64,000 bases of DNA from the NCBI RefSeq assembly GCF_005503365.1, contig NZ_SCML01000011.1, forward strand, positions 60,492-124,491, in the 5' to 3' direction. The translations under genes were made by a program, and so were the position numbers. Positions 23,762 to 33,495 of this stretch are shown here, one piece after another; the first letter of the stretch is position 1; each line of letters opens with the position of its first letter. The DNA is from Hydrogenophaga sp. 2FB. GTDB lineage: Bacteria > Pseudomonadota > Gammaproteobacteria > Burkholderiales > Burkholderiaceae_C. A model generated the notes under the pieces. That model was not told the origin of the DNA and made no database searches. It was given only the letters and a program-made list of their open reading frames with translations.

Positions 23762-26038
23762 ATGAAATTCCGCTTTCCCATCGTCATCATCGATGAGGAC
23801 TTCCGCTCCGAGAACACGTCGGGTCTGGGCATTCGCGCGCTGGCGCAGGCGATCGAGGCCGAGGGCTTCGAGGTGGTGGGTGTGACGAGTTACGGCGACA
23901 TGAGCCAGTTCGCGCAGCAGCAGAGCCGGGCGAGCGCATTCATCCTGTCGATCGACGACGAAGAATTCAGCTCGGGCGAGGACATGGACCCGGTGGTGCT
24001 GAACCTGCGCAGCTTCATCGACGAGGTGCGGCGCAAGAACGCGGATGTGCCGATCTACATCTACGGCGAAACCAAGACCAGCCGGCACCTGCCCAACGAC
24101 GTGCTGCGCGAGCTGCATGGCTTCATCCACATGTTCGAGGACACGCCGGAGTTCGTGGCGCGCCACATCATCCGCGAGGCCAAAAGTTACCTCGAAGGCA
24201 TTCAGCCACCGTTCTTCAAGGCGCTGCTGGACTACGCGGAAGACGGTTCGTACTCCTGGCATTGCCCCGGCCACTCCGGTGGCGTGGCGTTTCTGAAGAG
24301 CCCGGTGGGGCAGATGTTCCACCAGTTCTTCGGTGAAAACATGCTGCGCGCCGACGTGTGCAACGCGGTGGAAGAACTCGGCCAGCTGCTGGACCACAAC
24401 GGCGCGATCGGCGCCAGCGAGCGCAACGCGGCGCGCATCTTCAACGCCGACCACTGCTTCTTCGTCACCAACGGCACCAGCACCAGCAACAAGATGGTGT
24501 GGCACCACACGGTGGCGCCGGGCGACGTGGTGGTGGTGGACCGCAACTGCCACAAGTCCATCCTGCACAGCATCATCATGACGGGCGCAATCCCCGTTTT
24601 CCTGAAGCCCACGCGCAACCACTACGGCATCATCGGCCCGATCCCGCAAAGCGAGTTCGAGATCGAAGCGATCCAGGCCAAGATCCGCGCCAACCCTCTG
24701 CTGGCCGGCGTGGACGCCACGACCGTGAAGCCGCGCGTGTTGACGCTGACGCAGTCCACCTACGACGGTGTGCTCTACAACACCGAGGCCATCAAGAGCA
24801 TGCTCGACGGCTATGTGGCCAACCTGCACTTCGACGAAGCCTGGCTGCCGCACGCGGCCTTCCACCCGTTCTACGGCAACTTCCACGCCATGGGCAAGAA
24901 GCGCGCGCGGCCGATGGAGTCGGTGGTGTACGCCACGCAGTCGATCCACAAGCTGCTCGCGGGCATCAGCCAGGCCAGCCACGTGCTGGTGCAGGACTCG
25001 CAGAACGTCAAGCTCGACAGGCACCTCTTCAATGAGGCCTACCTGATGCACACCAGCACCAGCCCGCAGTACGCGATCATCGCGAGCTGCGACGTGGCCG
25101 CGGCCATGATGGAGCCGCCCGGCGGCCGCGCGCTGGTGGAAGAGAGCATCTTCGAGGCGCTCGATTTCCGCCGCGCCATGCGCAAGGTGGAGGCCGAGTT
25201 CGGCGAGGACGACTGGTGGTTCAAGGTCTGGGGCCCGGACGACCTGGCCGACGAGGGCATGGGCGAGGCCGGGGATTGGGTGCTCAAGCAGAAGGACGTG
25301 TCCTTCAACGACAAGGACTGGCACGGCTTTGGCGACATGGCGCCGGGCTTCAACATGCTCGACCCGATCAAGGCGACCATCGTCACGCCGGGCCTGAACC
25401 TGGACGGCCGCTTCGAGACCGATGGCATTCCCGCGTCCATCGTCACCAAGTTCCTCGCCGAGCACGGCGTGGTGGTGGAGAAGACCGGCCTCTACAGCTT
25501 CTTCATCATGTTCACCATCGGCATCACCAAGGGCCGCTGGAACACGCTGTTGACCGCGCTGCAGCAGTTCAAGGACGACTACGCCAAGAACCAGCCGATG
25601 TGGCGCATCCTGCCGGAGTTCTGCCAGAAGCACCCGCGCTACGAGCAGATGGGCCTGCGCGACCTGTGCCAGCACGTGCACGAGCTGTATGCGCGCTACG
25701 ACATCGCGCGCCTGACCACCGAGATGTACCTGAGCGACCTCACGCCCGCGATGAAGCCGACCGACGCATTCGCGCACATCGCGCAGCGCACCACCGAGCG
25801 GGTGCCGATCGACGACCTGGAAGGCCGCATCACCACGAGCCTGGTCACGCCGTACCCACCGGGCATTCCGCTGCTGATCCCGGGCGAGGTGTTCAACAAG
25901 AAGATCGTCGACTACCTGAAGTTCGCGCGCGAATTCAACCTGCAGTGCCCGGGCTTCGAGACCGACATCCACGGCCTGGTGGAAGTGGTGGGTGACGACG
26001 GTCGCAAGCGCTTCTTCGCCGACTGCGTGAAGGTCTGA
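23762..26038 (+). CDS. PLP-dependent Orn/Lys/Arg decarboxylase (biodegradative type)
   Basis: The 758-residue protein has an N-terminal response-regulator-like wing domain (MKFRFPIVIIDEDFRSEN). The PLP domain contains CPGHSGGVAF, the motif FHFDEAW-like NLHFDEAWLPHAAFHPF and the Schiff-base lysine K397 in ATQSIHKLLAG. A C-terminal domain follows. The length matches AdiA (about 755) more than CadA or SpeC (about 711-715), but the amino acid used cannot be fixed from this. The reaction gives CO2 and a diamine or agmatine and consumes a proton. ATG 23762 follows GGAGAACCAC. It is a monocistronic gene, and no matching antiporter is adjacent. Confidence 0.9.
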   Translation: MKFRFPIVIIDEDFRSENTSGLGIRALAQAIEAEGFEVVGVTSYGDMSQFAQQQSRASAFILSIDDEEFSSGEDMDPVVLNLRSFIDEVRRKNADVPIYIYGETKTSRHLPNDVLRELHGFIHMFEDTPEFVARHIIREAKSYLEGIQPPFFKALLDYAEDGSYSWHCPGHSGGVAFLKSPVGQMFHQFFGENMLRADVCNAVEELGQLLDHNGAIGASERNAARIFNADHCFFVTNGTSTSNKMVWHHTVAPGDVVVVDRNCHKSILHSIIMTGAIPVFLKPTRNHYGIIGPIPQSEFEIEAIQAKIRANPLLAGVDATTVKPRVLTLTQSTYDGVLYNTEAIKSMLDGYVANLHFDEAWLPHAAFHPFYGNFHAMGKKRARPMESVVYATQSIHKLLAGISQASHVLVQDSQNVKLDRHLFNEAYLMHTSTSPQYAIIASCDVAAAMMEPPGGRALVEESIFEALDFRRAMRKVEAEFGEDDWWFKVWGPDDLADEGMGEAGDWVLKQKDVSFNDKDWHGFGDMAPGFNMLDPIKATIVTPGLNLDGRFETDGIPASIVTKFLAEHGVVVEKTGLYSFFIMFTIGITKGRWNTLLTALQQFKDDYAKNQPMWRILPEFCQKHPRYEQMGLRDLCQHVHELYARYDIARLTTEMYLSDLTPAMKPTDAFAHIAQRTTERVPIDDLEGRITTSLVTPYPPGIPLLIPGEVFNKKIVDYLKFAREFNLQCPGFETDIHGLVEVVGDDGRKRFFADCVKV

Positions 26039-26053
26039 GACCTTCGCCGCGCT

Positions 26054-26914
26054 TCAAAAGCGCGGTAGGTCCGGCCGCACCCGCACGAAGCTGGCGAAAC
26101 GCGGCACGCCGCTGGTGTTGATGCCTCGGAATCGATAGGTCACCCACTCGCCCACGGCGGGTGGCTGTTCGCGCTGCGCATCGGTGAAACCGGTGCCCAG
26201 GCGAAAGCGCTGACCCTTGGGTGTCTCAACCAGCAGAGCACCCATGCGACCTGCATGGCGGCCTTGGCCGGGCAGGTGTGCGATCACACGGGCTTCGGCA
26301 TCTTCGTGCGTCTTGACCTTGAGCAGGTCGTCGCTGCGGATCGCCCGGTAGGGCGCATCGCCACGGTGGAGCATCAAGCCTTCACCACCGTCCTTCACCA
26401 TGCGGTCAAGGTGCGCCATGAGCACGGCGTGGTTCGGCACGCGTTCCTGGGGCACGGCACGCACCCAGGGCTGATCGATGCGCGACACCAGGCCGTGGTA
26501 GGCCGTGATGCGGTCGGAGAATGCGCCCGGGTGGCCGGGCAGGTCGAACACCATGAAGCGGATACGACGCCAGGCGTCTTCGTTGGGCGTTTGTTGGCGC
26601 ACGGTAGACAGGGCGTCTTCGAAGCGGCCTCGGCCGGCCCAGAGTTCGCCATCCATGGCCTCCGCGGGCCAACCCGCGGTGAACCAGGCGGGCGGCACGA
26701 TGGTCTCGCCGCCACGGGTGCGCAACCGCTGACCGTCCCAGAACGCGCGCAGGCCGTCGTATTTTTCGCTGAGCCAATACGCGCCCAGCGGGATGCCGGG
26801 GCGGTAGACGCCGGCCAGCATCAACGCGGGCGCACCGTCCGCCCACGTTGGAACAGGCAGAGCGGTCAGCAGCAGGGCCGCTCCGAGCCCGGTGAACAAT
26901 TTGCGTCGTTGCAA
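26054..26914 (-). CDS. Secreted ATP-dependent DNA ligase (LigE type)
   Basis: The 286-residue protein begins with a signal peptide (MQRRKLFTGLGAALLLTALPV...TWADG). The nucleotidyltransferase motifs are KYDGLRAFW (adenylated Lys), the motif III-like FMVFDLPG, GEGLMLH (IV) and LLKVKTHEDAEARVI (V). An OB domain follows (GTGFTDAQREQPPAVGEWV). Small periplasmic ligases of this kind in proteobacteria seal nicks in DNA outside the cytoplasm, probably during uptake or in biofilm. No competence genes are next to it. Confidence 0.9.
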   Translation of the reverse strand: MQRRKLFTGLGAALLLTALPVPTWADGAPALMLAGVYRPGIPLGAYWLSEKYDGLRAFWDGQRLRTRGGETIVPPAWFTAGWPAEAMDGELWAGRGRFEDALSTVRQQTPNEDAWRRIRFMVFDLPGHPGAFSDRITAYHGLVSRIDQPWVRAVPQERVPNHAVLMAHLDRMVKDGGEGLMLHRGDAPYRAIRSDDLLKVKTHEDAEARVIAHLPGQGRHAGRMGALLVETPKGQRFRLGTGFTDAQREQPPAVGEWVTYRFRGINTSGVPRFASFVRVRPDLPRF

Positions 26915-26969
26915 AGCACACCACCCAGGCCACGTCAGCGGCGCCGGGATCTCCTTGAAAAAAGAAAAA

Positions 26970-27767
26970 TCAGCGCATGGCCTGGCTGTCGAGGCTCACG
27001 CCCGTGGTCTGGGCGTAGCCGCCGTCCACATACGTGATCTCCGCCGACACGCCCGACGCCAGGTCGGACAGCAGGAACGCCGCCACGTTGCCCACTTCTT
27101 CGATCGTGATGTTGCGGCGAATGGGTGCCGCGCTGGCCACGAGGTTGAGCAGCTTGCTGAAGTCCTTGATGCCGCTGGCCGCGAGCGTCTTGATCGGGCC
27201 GGCGCTGATGCCGTTGACGCGCATGCCCTTGGGGCCGAGCGATTCGGCCAGGTAACGCACCGACGCTTCCAGGCTGGCCTTGGCCAGGCCCATGGTGTTG
27301 TAGTTCGGCACGGCGCGGATCGCGCCCATGTAGCTCAGCGTGAGCAACGCGGCCTTGTCGTTCAGGTAGGGCAGGGCCGCCTTGGCCATACCCGGGAAGC
27401 TGTAGGCGCTGATGTCGTGCGCGATGCGGAAGGCTTCGCGCGAGAGGCCTTCGAGGAAGTCGCCGGTGATAGCCTCGCGCGGCGCGAAGCCGATGCTGTG
27501 CACGAAGCCGTCGAACTTGGGCCAGGTCTGCGACAGGTCGGCGAACATCTTGTCGATCTGCGCATCGTCGCTCACGTCGCAATCGAAGAGCAGCGATGAA
27601 TTGAAGTCGGCCGCGAACTCGGTGATGCGGTCCTTGAAGCGGTCGCCGACGTAGCTGAACGCGAGCTCCGCACCCTGTTGGTGGCAGGCCTTGGCAATGC
27701 CGTAAGCGATGGAACGGTTGGACAGCACGCCCGTGATCAGCAATTTCTTGCCAGCAAGAAAACCCAT
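26970..27767 (-). CDS. fabI: Enoyl-[acyl-carrier-protein] reductase (NADH)
   Basis: The 265-residue SDR enzyme starts [20 protein letters not shown]. Tyr146, Tyr156 and Lys163 sit in the same numbering as E. coli FabI ([19 protein letters not shown]), and the motif SIGFAPREA is near residue 91. It catalyses the last step of each fatty acid elongation cycle and is the triclosan target. ATG 27767 has GGAG upstream. It is divergent from yejA with only 37 bp between start codons, so their promoters must overlap or lie within the opposite gene. Confidence 0.97.
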   Translation of the reverse strand: MGFLAGKKLLITGVLSNRSIAYGIAKACHQQGAELAFSYVGDRFKDRITEFAADFNSSLLFDCDVSDDAQIDKMFADLSQTWPKFDGFVHSIGFAPREAITGDFLEGLSREAFRIAHDISAYSFPGMAKAALPYLNDKAALLTLSYMGAIRAVPNYNTMGLAKASLEASVRYLAESLGPKGMRVNGISAGPIKTLAASGIKDFSKLLNLVASAAPIRRNITIEEVGNVAAFLLSDLASGVSAEITYVDGGYAQTTGVSLDSQAMR

Positions 27768-27804
27768 TTTCAATCTCCAGAGAAAAATCCAGCAGAATTG
27801 TCTC

Positions 27805-29640
27805 ATGCGTGTCATCCGTCCTCGCCCCCTCAGCCGCCTCGCCATGTTGTGCGCGGCCCTGGCGTTGGTGGTGTGGAGCCCGGCGAGTTGGGCGGTGCAC
27901 GGGTATGCGCTGTGGGGCGATCTCAAGTACCCCGACGGTTTCGCGCATTTCGACTACGTGAACCCGCAGGCGCCCCAGGGCGGCGAGCTGCGGCTGGTGA
28001 GCAACCAGCGGGTCTCCACCTTCGACAAGTACAACCCGTTCACCATCCGCGGTTCGGCGCCGGCCTACCTGGCCGCGCTGATGTTCGACACCTTGTTGAC
28101 GCCTTCGCTGGACGAGACGGCTTCGGCGTATGGCTTGCTGGCGAACGATGTCACCGTGGCGGCCGATGGACTGTCGGCCACCTTCAAGCTCCGGCCCGAA
28201 GCGCGCTTTCACAATGGCGACCCCGTGCTGGCCGCGGACGTGCGCCACAGCTTTGACACCTTGATGAGTCCGCAGACCATGCCGGGCTACAAGACCTTGC
28301 TGGACGATGTGGCCGGGCTGGACGTGATCGACGAGCGCACCGTGCGCTTCCGCTTCAAGCGGCCCAACCGCGAACTGCCCCTGACGGTTGGCACCATTCC
28401 CGTGTTCAGCCGGAAGTGGGGCGTGGTGGACGGCAAGCCCAAGCCGTTTGACCAGGTCATCATGGACATCCCCATCGGCAGCGGGCGCTACAAGATCGGG
28501 CCCGTCTCCTTCGGCCGCGACATCACCTACGTGCGCGACCCGAACTACTGGGCGCGAAACCTCAACGTCAAGCGCGGCACCGACAACTTCGACCGCATCA
28601 CGGTCAAGATCTACAAGGACAACACCGCGCGGCTGGAAGGCTTCAAGGCCGGCGAATACGACCTGATGCAGGTGTTCTCCGCGGGCGATTGGGCGCGCCG
28701 CGTCAGCGGTAAGCGCTTCGACAGCGGCGAACTGGTCAAGGGCGAATTTGCCCACCGCCTGCCTTCGGGCTTTCAGAGCTATGTGCTGAACACGCGCAAC
28801 CCCAAGCTGGCCGACGTGCGCGTGCGCGAAGCCCTGGGCCTGGCGATGGATTACGAGTGGATGAACCGGCAGATGTTCTACAACTCGTACCACCGTGTGA
28901 ACGGCTTGTTCGGCAACACCGACTGCGAGACGCAGGGCACCCCCTCGCCCGAAGAGCTGGCGCTGCTCGAACCCTGGCGCGGCAAGGTGCCCGACGCCGT
29001 GTTCGGCCCGATGACCGTGCCGCCGCGCACCGACGGCGATTCTTCCCTGCGCGCGAACCTGCGCCGCGCCCGCGCGCTGTTGCAGGAGGCGGGCTGGGTG
29101 TACCGCGATGGCGCGCTGCGCAACGCGCAAGGCCAGCCCTTTGTGCTGGAGTACCTCGACAGCCGCGAGGGCGGCGTTCGCTCCGTCGCGCCCTGGATCC
29201 GCAACCTGGAGAAGCTGGGCATCCGCCTGAACTTCCGTTCGGTGGACTACGCGCTCTACCAGCAGCGCGTGGACCGCTTCGACTACGAAATGATCTCCAT
29301 TGCCTTCCCCGGCACCAACAACCCCGGGCAGGAATACCTCGACATCTTCGGCAGCAAGGCGGCCGATGTGGAGGGCTCGGGCAACTTCGCGGGCGTCAAG
29401 AGCCCGGCGGTGGACGCGCTCATCCGCCGCATGACCAGCGCGCGCGACAAGGCCGAACTGCTGCCCGCCTGCCACGCGCTGGAACGCGTGATCGCACACA
29501 GCCACTACCTGATCCCGCAGTGGACGGTCAACGAGCACCGCATGGCGTACAACGCCACGCGCCTGGACAAACCGGCGCAGATGCCGCCCTACACCCAGGC
29601 CGAAACCTGGGCCATCAGCACCTGGTGGGCAAAAAGGTAA
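27805..29640 (+). CDS. yejA: Peptide ABC transporter, periplasmic binding protein (YejA)
   Basis: The 611-residue protein has a signal peptide ([20 protein letters not shown]). The SBP_bac_5 fold includes [20 protein letters not shown], a YejA hallmark, then [19 protein letters not shown]. It captures oligopeptides; in E. coli the Yej system imports microcin C and other peptides. The first of four genes yejABEF, it is followed 5 bp later by yejB. Confidence 0.93.
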   Translation: MRVIRPRPLSRLAMLCAALALVVWSPASWAVHGYALWGDLKYPDGFAHFDYVNPQAPQGGELRLVSNQRVSTFDKYNPFTIRGSAPAYLAALMFDTLLTPSLDETASAYGLLANDVTVAADGLSATFKLRPEARFHNGDPVLAADVRHSFDTLMSPQTMPGYKTLLDDVAGLDVIDERTVRFRFKRPNRELPLTVGTIPVFSRKWGVVDGKPKPFDQVIMDIPIGSGRYKIGPVSFGRDITYVRDPNYWARNLNVKRGTDNFDRITVKIYKDNTARLEGFKAGEYDLMQVFSAGDWARRVSGKRFDSGELVKGEFAHRLPSGFQSYVLNTRNPKLADVRVREALGLAMDYEWMNRQMFYNSYHRVNGLFGNTDCETQGTPSPEELALLEPWRGKVPDAVFGPMTVPPRTDGDSSLRANLRRARALLQEAGWVYRDGALRNAQGQPFVLEYLDSREGGVRSVAPWIRNLEKLGIRLNFRSVDYALYQQRVDRFDYEMISIAFPGTNNPGQEYLDIFGSKAADVEGSGNFAGVKSPAVDALIRRMTSARDKAELLPACHALERVIAHSHYLIPQWTVNEHRMAYNATRLDKPAQMPPYTQAETWAISTWWAKR

Positions 29641-29645
29641 CGAAC

Positions 29646-30677
29646 ATGTGGGTCTACATCCTCAAGCGCTTGCTGCTCATGTTGCCCACCCTGTTTGGCG
29701 TGCTGCTGCTCACCTTCGTGGTGATCCAGTTCGTGCCCGGTGGTCCGGTGGAGCAGTACCTGGCCGATGCACGCGCCGGGGCGGGGCCGGGCGGTACCGA
29801 AGGCAGTGGCATGACCTACCGCGGTGCGCAGGGCGTGGACGCGCAGCGGCTGGAGCAGATCAAGGCGCTCTACGGCTTCGACAAGCCAGCGCACGTGCGC
29901 TTCGTGGACATGCTGAGCCGTTTCGCGCGCTTCGACCTGGGCAACAGCTTCTTCCAGAACAAGCCGGTGAGCGAACTCATCATGGAAAAGCTGCCCGTAT
30001 CCATCACGTTGGGCCTGTGGACCTTCCTCATCAGCTACGGCGTGGCGGTGCCGCTGGGCGTGGCCAAGGCGGTGCGGGCGGGCTCGAAGTTCGACTTTGT
30101 CACCACGTTGCTGGTGCTGGTGGGCTACGCCATCCCCGGTTTCGTGCTCGGCGTGGCGCTGCTCGTGATCTTTGGCGGGCAGCTGCAGTGGTTCCCCTTG
30201 CGCGGCCTGACGTCATCCAACTGGGATGAGCTGAGCTGGGGCGCGCGCATCGCAGACTACCTCTGGCACATCACCTTGCCCGTCACGGCGATGGTGCTGG
30301 GCAGCTTCGCTGTCACCGCCATGCTGACCAAGAACGCGTTCCTGGAGGAAATCCGCAAGCAGTACGTGATGACCGCGCGCGCCAAAGGCCTGGACGAGCG
30401 GCAGGTGCTGTGGAAACACGTTTTTCGCAACGCGCTCATCCCCATCATCACCGGCTTTCCGTCGGCCTTCATCGGCGCGTTCTTCACCGGCGCGCTGCTG
30501 ATCGAAACCCTGTTCTCGCTCGATGGCCTGGGCCTGTTGAGCTACGAGAGCGTGATCCGGCGCGACTACCCGGTGGTCATGGGCACGCTGTTCCTGTTCA
30601 CCTTGATCGGCCTGGTGACCAAGCTCATCTCCGATCTTTGCTACGTGTGGGTCGACCCCCGCGTGAAGTTCGACTGA
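29646..30677 (+). CDS. yejB: Peptide ABC transporter permease YejB
   Basis: The 343-residue permease begins YILKRLLLMLPTLFGVLLL and has a long periplasmic insertion with Gly-rich text (PGGTEGSGMTYRG) typical of YejB. It has the DppB-like EAA loop (LDERQVLWKHVFRNALIPII). Six hydrophobic segments are visible. Its stop overlaps the start of yejE (TGATG). Confidence 0.94.
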   Translation: MWVYILKRLLLMLPTLFGVLLLTFVVIQFVPGGPVEQYLADARAGAGPGGTEGSGMTYRGAQGVDAQRLEQIKALYGFDKPAHVRFVDMLSRFARFDLGNSFFQNKPVSELIMEKLPVSITLGLWTFLISYGVAVPLGVAKAVRAGSKFDFVTTLLVLVGYAIPGFVLGVALLVIFGGQLQWFPLRGLTSSNWDELSWGARIADYLWHITLPVTAMVLGSFAVTAMLTKNAFLEEIRKQYVMTARAKGLDERQVLWKHVFRNALIPIITGFPSAFIGAFFTGALLIETLFSLDGLGLLSYESVIRRDYPVVMGTLFLFTLIGLVTKLISDLCYVWVDPRVKFD

Positions 30678-31717
30678 TGGCGCCGCAGCACCCCTCACTC
30701 AGCCCGGGCCGCCGCGCCTGGCAGCGCTTCAAGCGCAACCGCCTGGGCTACTGGAGCCTCATCATCTTCTGCACGCTGGTGGTGGCCAGCCTGTTCGCCG
30801 AGGTGCTCTCCAACGACCGGCCCCTGGTCGTGCGCTACGAGGGCAAGACCTATTTCCCCATCGTCCAGGACTATCCGGAGACGGCGTTCGGCGGCGACTT
30901 CGAAACGCCCACCGACTACCTCGACCCGTTCATCCGCGAACAGATCACCCGCGGTGACAACTGGGCGCTCTACGCACCCAACCCCTACGGCGCGCAGACC
31001 ATCAACTACTTCGCCGAGAAGCCCAACCCCTCGGCGCCCACCCGGGCCAACTGGTTCGGTACCGACGACCGCGGCCGCGACCTGCTGGCGCAGTTGATCT
31101 ATGGATTCCGCGTCAGTGCGCTGTTCGCGCTGGCACTCACGGCCATCGGCGTGGTGCTGGGCATCGTCACCGGGGCCATTCAGGGCTTCTTCGGCGGCAA
31201 GACCGATCTGGCCTTCCAGCGCTTCATCGAAATCTGGAGCTCCATGCCCGAGCTCTACCTGCTCATCATCTTCTCGGCCGTGTTCTCGCCCAGCATTGGT
31301 TTGTTGCTGATCCTGCTCAGCCTGTTTGGCTGGATGGGCCTGTCCGACTACGTCCGCGCCGAATTCCTGCGCAACCGCCAGCTCGACTACGTGCGCGCGG
31401 CGCGGGCCATGGGCCTGTCAAACGGGCAGATCATCTGGCGCCATGTGCTGCCCAACAGCCTCACCCCCGTCGTGACCTTCCTGCCGTTTCGCATGAGCGC
31501 GGCCATCCTGGCGCTGACCTCCCTCGACTTTCTGGGCCTGGGCGTGCCGCCGGGCACGCCGTCACTGGGCGAGTTGCTCAGCCAGGGCAAGAACAGCATC
31601 GACGCGTGGTGGATTTCGCTCTCCACCTTTGCGGTGCTCGTCATCACGCTGCTGTTGCTCACCTTCATGGGCGACGCCTTGCGCGACGCGCTCGACCCCC
31701 GGAAGGCGGATCAATGA
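30677..31717 (+). CDS. yejE: Peptide ABC transporter permease YejE
   Basis: The 346-residue DppC-like permease has an N-terminal helix (YWSLIIFCTLVVASLFAEVL). A YejE-specific periplasmic loop follows (ETAFGGDFETPTDYLDPFIR). The conserved motif is NWFGTDDRGRDLLAQLIYGF, and the EAA loop is AMGLSNGQIIWRHVLPNSL. It forms the membrane channel together with YejB. It is linked by overlapping codons to yejB and yejF (ATGA). Confidence 0.94.
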   Translation: MAPQHPSLSPGRRAWQRFKRNRLGYWSLIIFCTLVVASLFAEVLSNDRPLVVRYEGKTYFPIVQDYPETAFGGDFETPTDYLDPFIREQITRGDNWALYAPNPYGAQTINYFAEKPNPSAPTRANWFGTDDRGRDLLAQLIYGFRVSALFALALTAIGVVLGIVTGAIQGFFGGKTDLAFQRFIEIWSSMPELYLLIIFSAVFSPSIGLLLILLSLFGWMGLSDYVRAEFLRNRQLDYVRAARAMGLSNGQIIWRHVLPNSLTPVVTFLPFRMSAAILALTSLDFLGLGVPPGTPSLGELLSQGKNSIDAWWISLSTFAVLVITLLLLTFMGDALRDALDPRKADQ

Positions 31718-33321
31718 CCGCGCCCACGTTGCTCGACGTCAAAGGCTTGCGCGTGTCGTTCGGCGGCCAGGAGGTCGTGCACGGCATCGATTTTTCGATT
31801 CGGGCCGGCGAGAAGCTCGCGCTGGTGGGCGAATCCGGTTCGGGCAAGACCGTCTCGGCGCTGTCGTTGCTGCGCCTGGTGCACAACGCCGAGGTGTCGG
31901 GCACCGCGCTGCTGAATGGCCGCGACCTGCTCGCGCTGACCGAGCGGCAACTGCGCGGCGTGCGCGGCGACGACGTGGCCTTCGTGTTCCAGGAGCCCAT
32001 GAGCGCGCTCAACCCGCTCTACACCGTGGGCGATCAGATCCGCGAGGTGCTGCAACTCAAGAAAGGCCTCACGCCCCGGCAGGCCAGCACCTCGGCCATC
32101 GAGCTGCTGGCGTCCACCGGCATTCCCGAGCCCGCGCGGCGCGCCAACGCCTTCCCGCACCAGCTGAGCGGTGGCCAGCGCCAGCGCGCCATGATCGCCA
32201 TGGCCCTGGCCAGCGCGCCCAAGCTGCTGATCGCCGATGAGCCCACCACCGCGCTCGACGTGAGCCTGCGCGAGCAAATCCTCGACTTGCTGACCGACCT
32301 GCAGCGCCAGCACGGCATGGCGGTGCTGCTGATCACGCACGACCTGAACCTCGTGCGCCGTTTTGCGGACCGCGTGGCGGTCATGGAGCGAGGGCATCTG
32401 GTGGAGCAGGGCGAGGTGGGCGACGTGTTTGCCGCGCCGCGGCACGCCTACACCCGCATGCTGCTGGCCAGCAAGCCCTCGCGCGACGTGGTCGAACCGG
32501 TGAGCCGCCCGGATGCCGTGCCCGTGTTGCAGACACAGGGCTTGCGCGTGGGCTATCCGGTGCGCCTGCCAGGTTTTCGCGGCTGGTTCAAGAAGGGCGA
32601 GTTCGTGGCCGTGCAGGGCGCGGACATGTCCATTGCCCCGGGACACACGCTGGGCGTGATCGGTGAATCCGGCTCTGGAAAATCCACCCTCGCGCTGGCC
32701 ACGTTGGGCCTTCTGCCGCACCAGGGCAGCTTGCAAGTGGGCGGCACCGACTGGAAACAGGCGAAGCACAGCGGACAGGAAAAAGCCTTGCGCCAGCGCA
32801 TCCAGGTGGTGTTCCAGGACCCGTTTTCCTCGCTCTCACCCCGCATGACCGTCGAGCAGATCGTGGGGGAAGGGCTGCGGGTGCACCAGCCCGGCCTCTC
32901 GGTGGCGCAGCGGCGCGAGCGCGTGGTGACGGCCCTGGCCGACGTGGGCCTGGTGGACGATCCATCCCGTGGCGGCGACTGGTTGCAGCGCTACCCGCAT
33001 GAATTCTCCGGCGGGCAGCGCCAGCGGCTGGCGATCGCCCGCGCGCTCATCGTCAACCCCGAGCTGCTGGTGCTCGACGAGCCCACCAGCGCGCTGGACG
33101 TGACGGTGCAGAAACAGGTGCTGGCGCTGTTGCAGCGCCTGCAGCGCGAGCGGGGCCTGAGCTACCTGCTCATCACCCACGACGTGGACGTGATCCAGGC
33201 CATGGCGCATGACGTGCTCGTGATGAAAGACGGCGATGTAGTCGAAAGTGGCACTGTGCAGCGGGTTTTGCACGCGCCGCAACACCCCTATACCCGCGCA
33301 CTGGTGCAGGCCGCTGGCTGA
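31714..33321 (+). CDS. yejF: Peptide ABC transporter, fused ATPase YejF
   Basis: The 535-residue protein has two ATP-binding cassettes in one chain. In the first, Walker A is GESGSGKTVSA, the signature LSGGQRQRAMIAMAL and Walker B LLIADEPTTALD. In the second, Walker A is GESGSGKSTLAL, the signature FSGGQRQRLAIARAL and Walker B LLVLDEPTSALD. Both contain the Opp/Dpp C-terminal extension. It energises the Yej importer from the cytoplasmic side. Its start overlaps yejE, and it closes the operon before the rimP promoter. Confidence 0.95.
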   Translation: MTAPTLLDVKGLRVSFGGQEVVHGIDFSIRAGEKLALVGESGSGKTVSALSLLRLVHNAEVSGTALLNGRDLLALTERQLRGVRGDDVAFVFQEPMSALNPLYTVGDQIREVLQLKKGLTPRQASTSAIELLASTGIPEPARRANAFPHQLSGGQRQRAMIAMALASAPKLLIADEPTTALDVSLREQILDLLTDLQRQHGMAVLLITHDLNLVRRFADRVAVMERGHLVEQGEVGDVFAAPRHAYTRMLLASKPSRDVVEPVSRPDAVPVLQTQGLRVGYPVRLPGFRGWFKKGEFVAVQGADMSIAPGHTLGVIGESGSGKSTLALATLGLLPHQGSLQVGGTDWKQAKHSGQEKALRQRIQVVFQDPFSSLSPRMTVEQIVGEGLRVHQPGLSVAQRRERVVTALADVGLVDDPSRGGDWLQRYPHEFSGGQRQRLAIARALIVNPELLVLDEPTSALDVTVQKQVLALLQRLQRERGLSYLLITHDVDVIQAMAHDVLVMKDGDVVESGTVQRVLHAPQHPYTRALVQAAG

Positions 33322-33343
33322 GAGCGCAAAGCATTCCGGATGC

Positions 33344-33372
33344 TTGAAAGCGAGATGTAAACGGGTTACAAT
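33344..33372 (+). promoter_or_regulatory. Sigma70 promoter of the rimP-nusA-infB operon
   Basis: TTGAAA (33344-33349) and TACAAT (33367-33372) are separated by exactly 17 bp, close to consensus. The predicted start point is near 33379. The next 40 bases form an intrinsic terminator, so transcripts meet an attenuator before rimP. Confidence 0.8.
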
Positions 33373-33387
33373 CCTTGCTTCACGACC

Positions 33388-33420
33388 AAATGGGCGGGTT
33401 CTCACCGGCCCATTTTTTTT
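33388..33420 (+). terminator. Leader terminator/attenuator before rimP
   Basis: AAATGGGC (33388-33395) pairs with GCCCATTT (33408-33415), and an inner GGT/ACC pairing tightens the loop. The downstream strand runs into eight T (33413-33420). It lies about 10 nt after the predicted start and 76 nt before rimP, far downstream of yejF. It is thus placed to control readthrough into rimP-nusA. E. coli nusA is known to autoregulate its operon through terminator readthrough. Confidence 0.8.
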
Positions 33421-33495
33421 GGCCGAACGATTTTGGCCCTGCGGATAACCACAGGGCAATACGACCACACGAACCCTGGGCAGACACCGCGCAGC

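Noticed and set aside
23585..25972. A 795-codon minus-strand frame opposite the amino-acid decarboxylase
   Set aside because: His/Val/Asp-rich mirror frame of a GC-rich gene; no domain and no ribosome-binding site.
26935..29538. An 867-codon minus-strand frame across yejA and fabI
   Set aside because: Composition typical of antisense frames in high-GC DNA; fabI itself is read in another frame.
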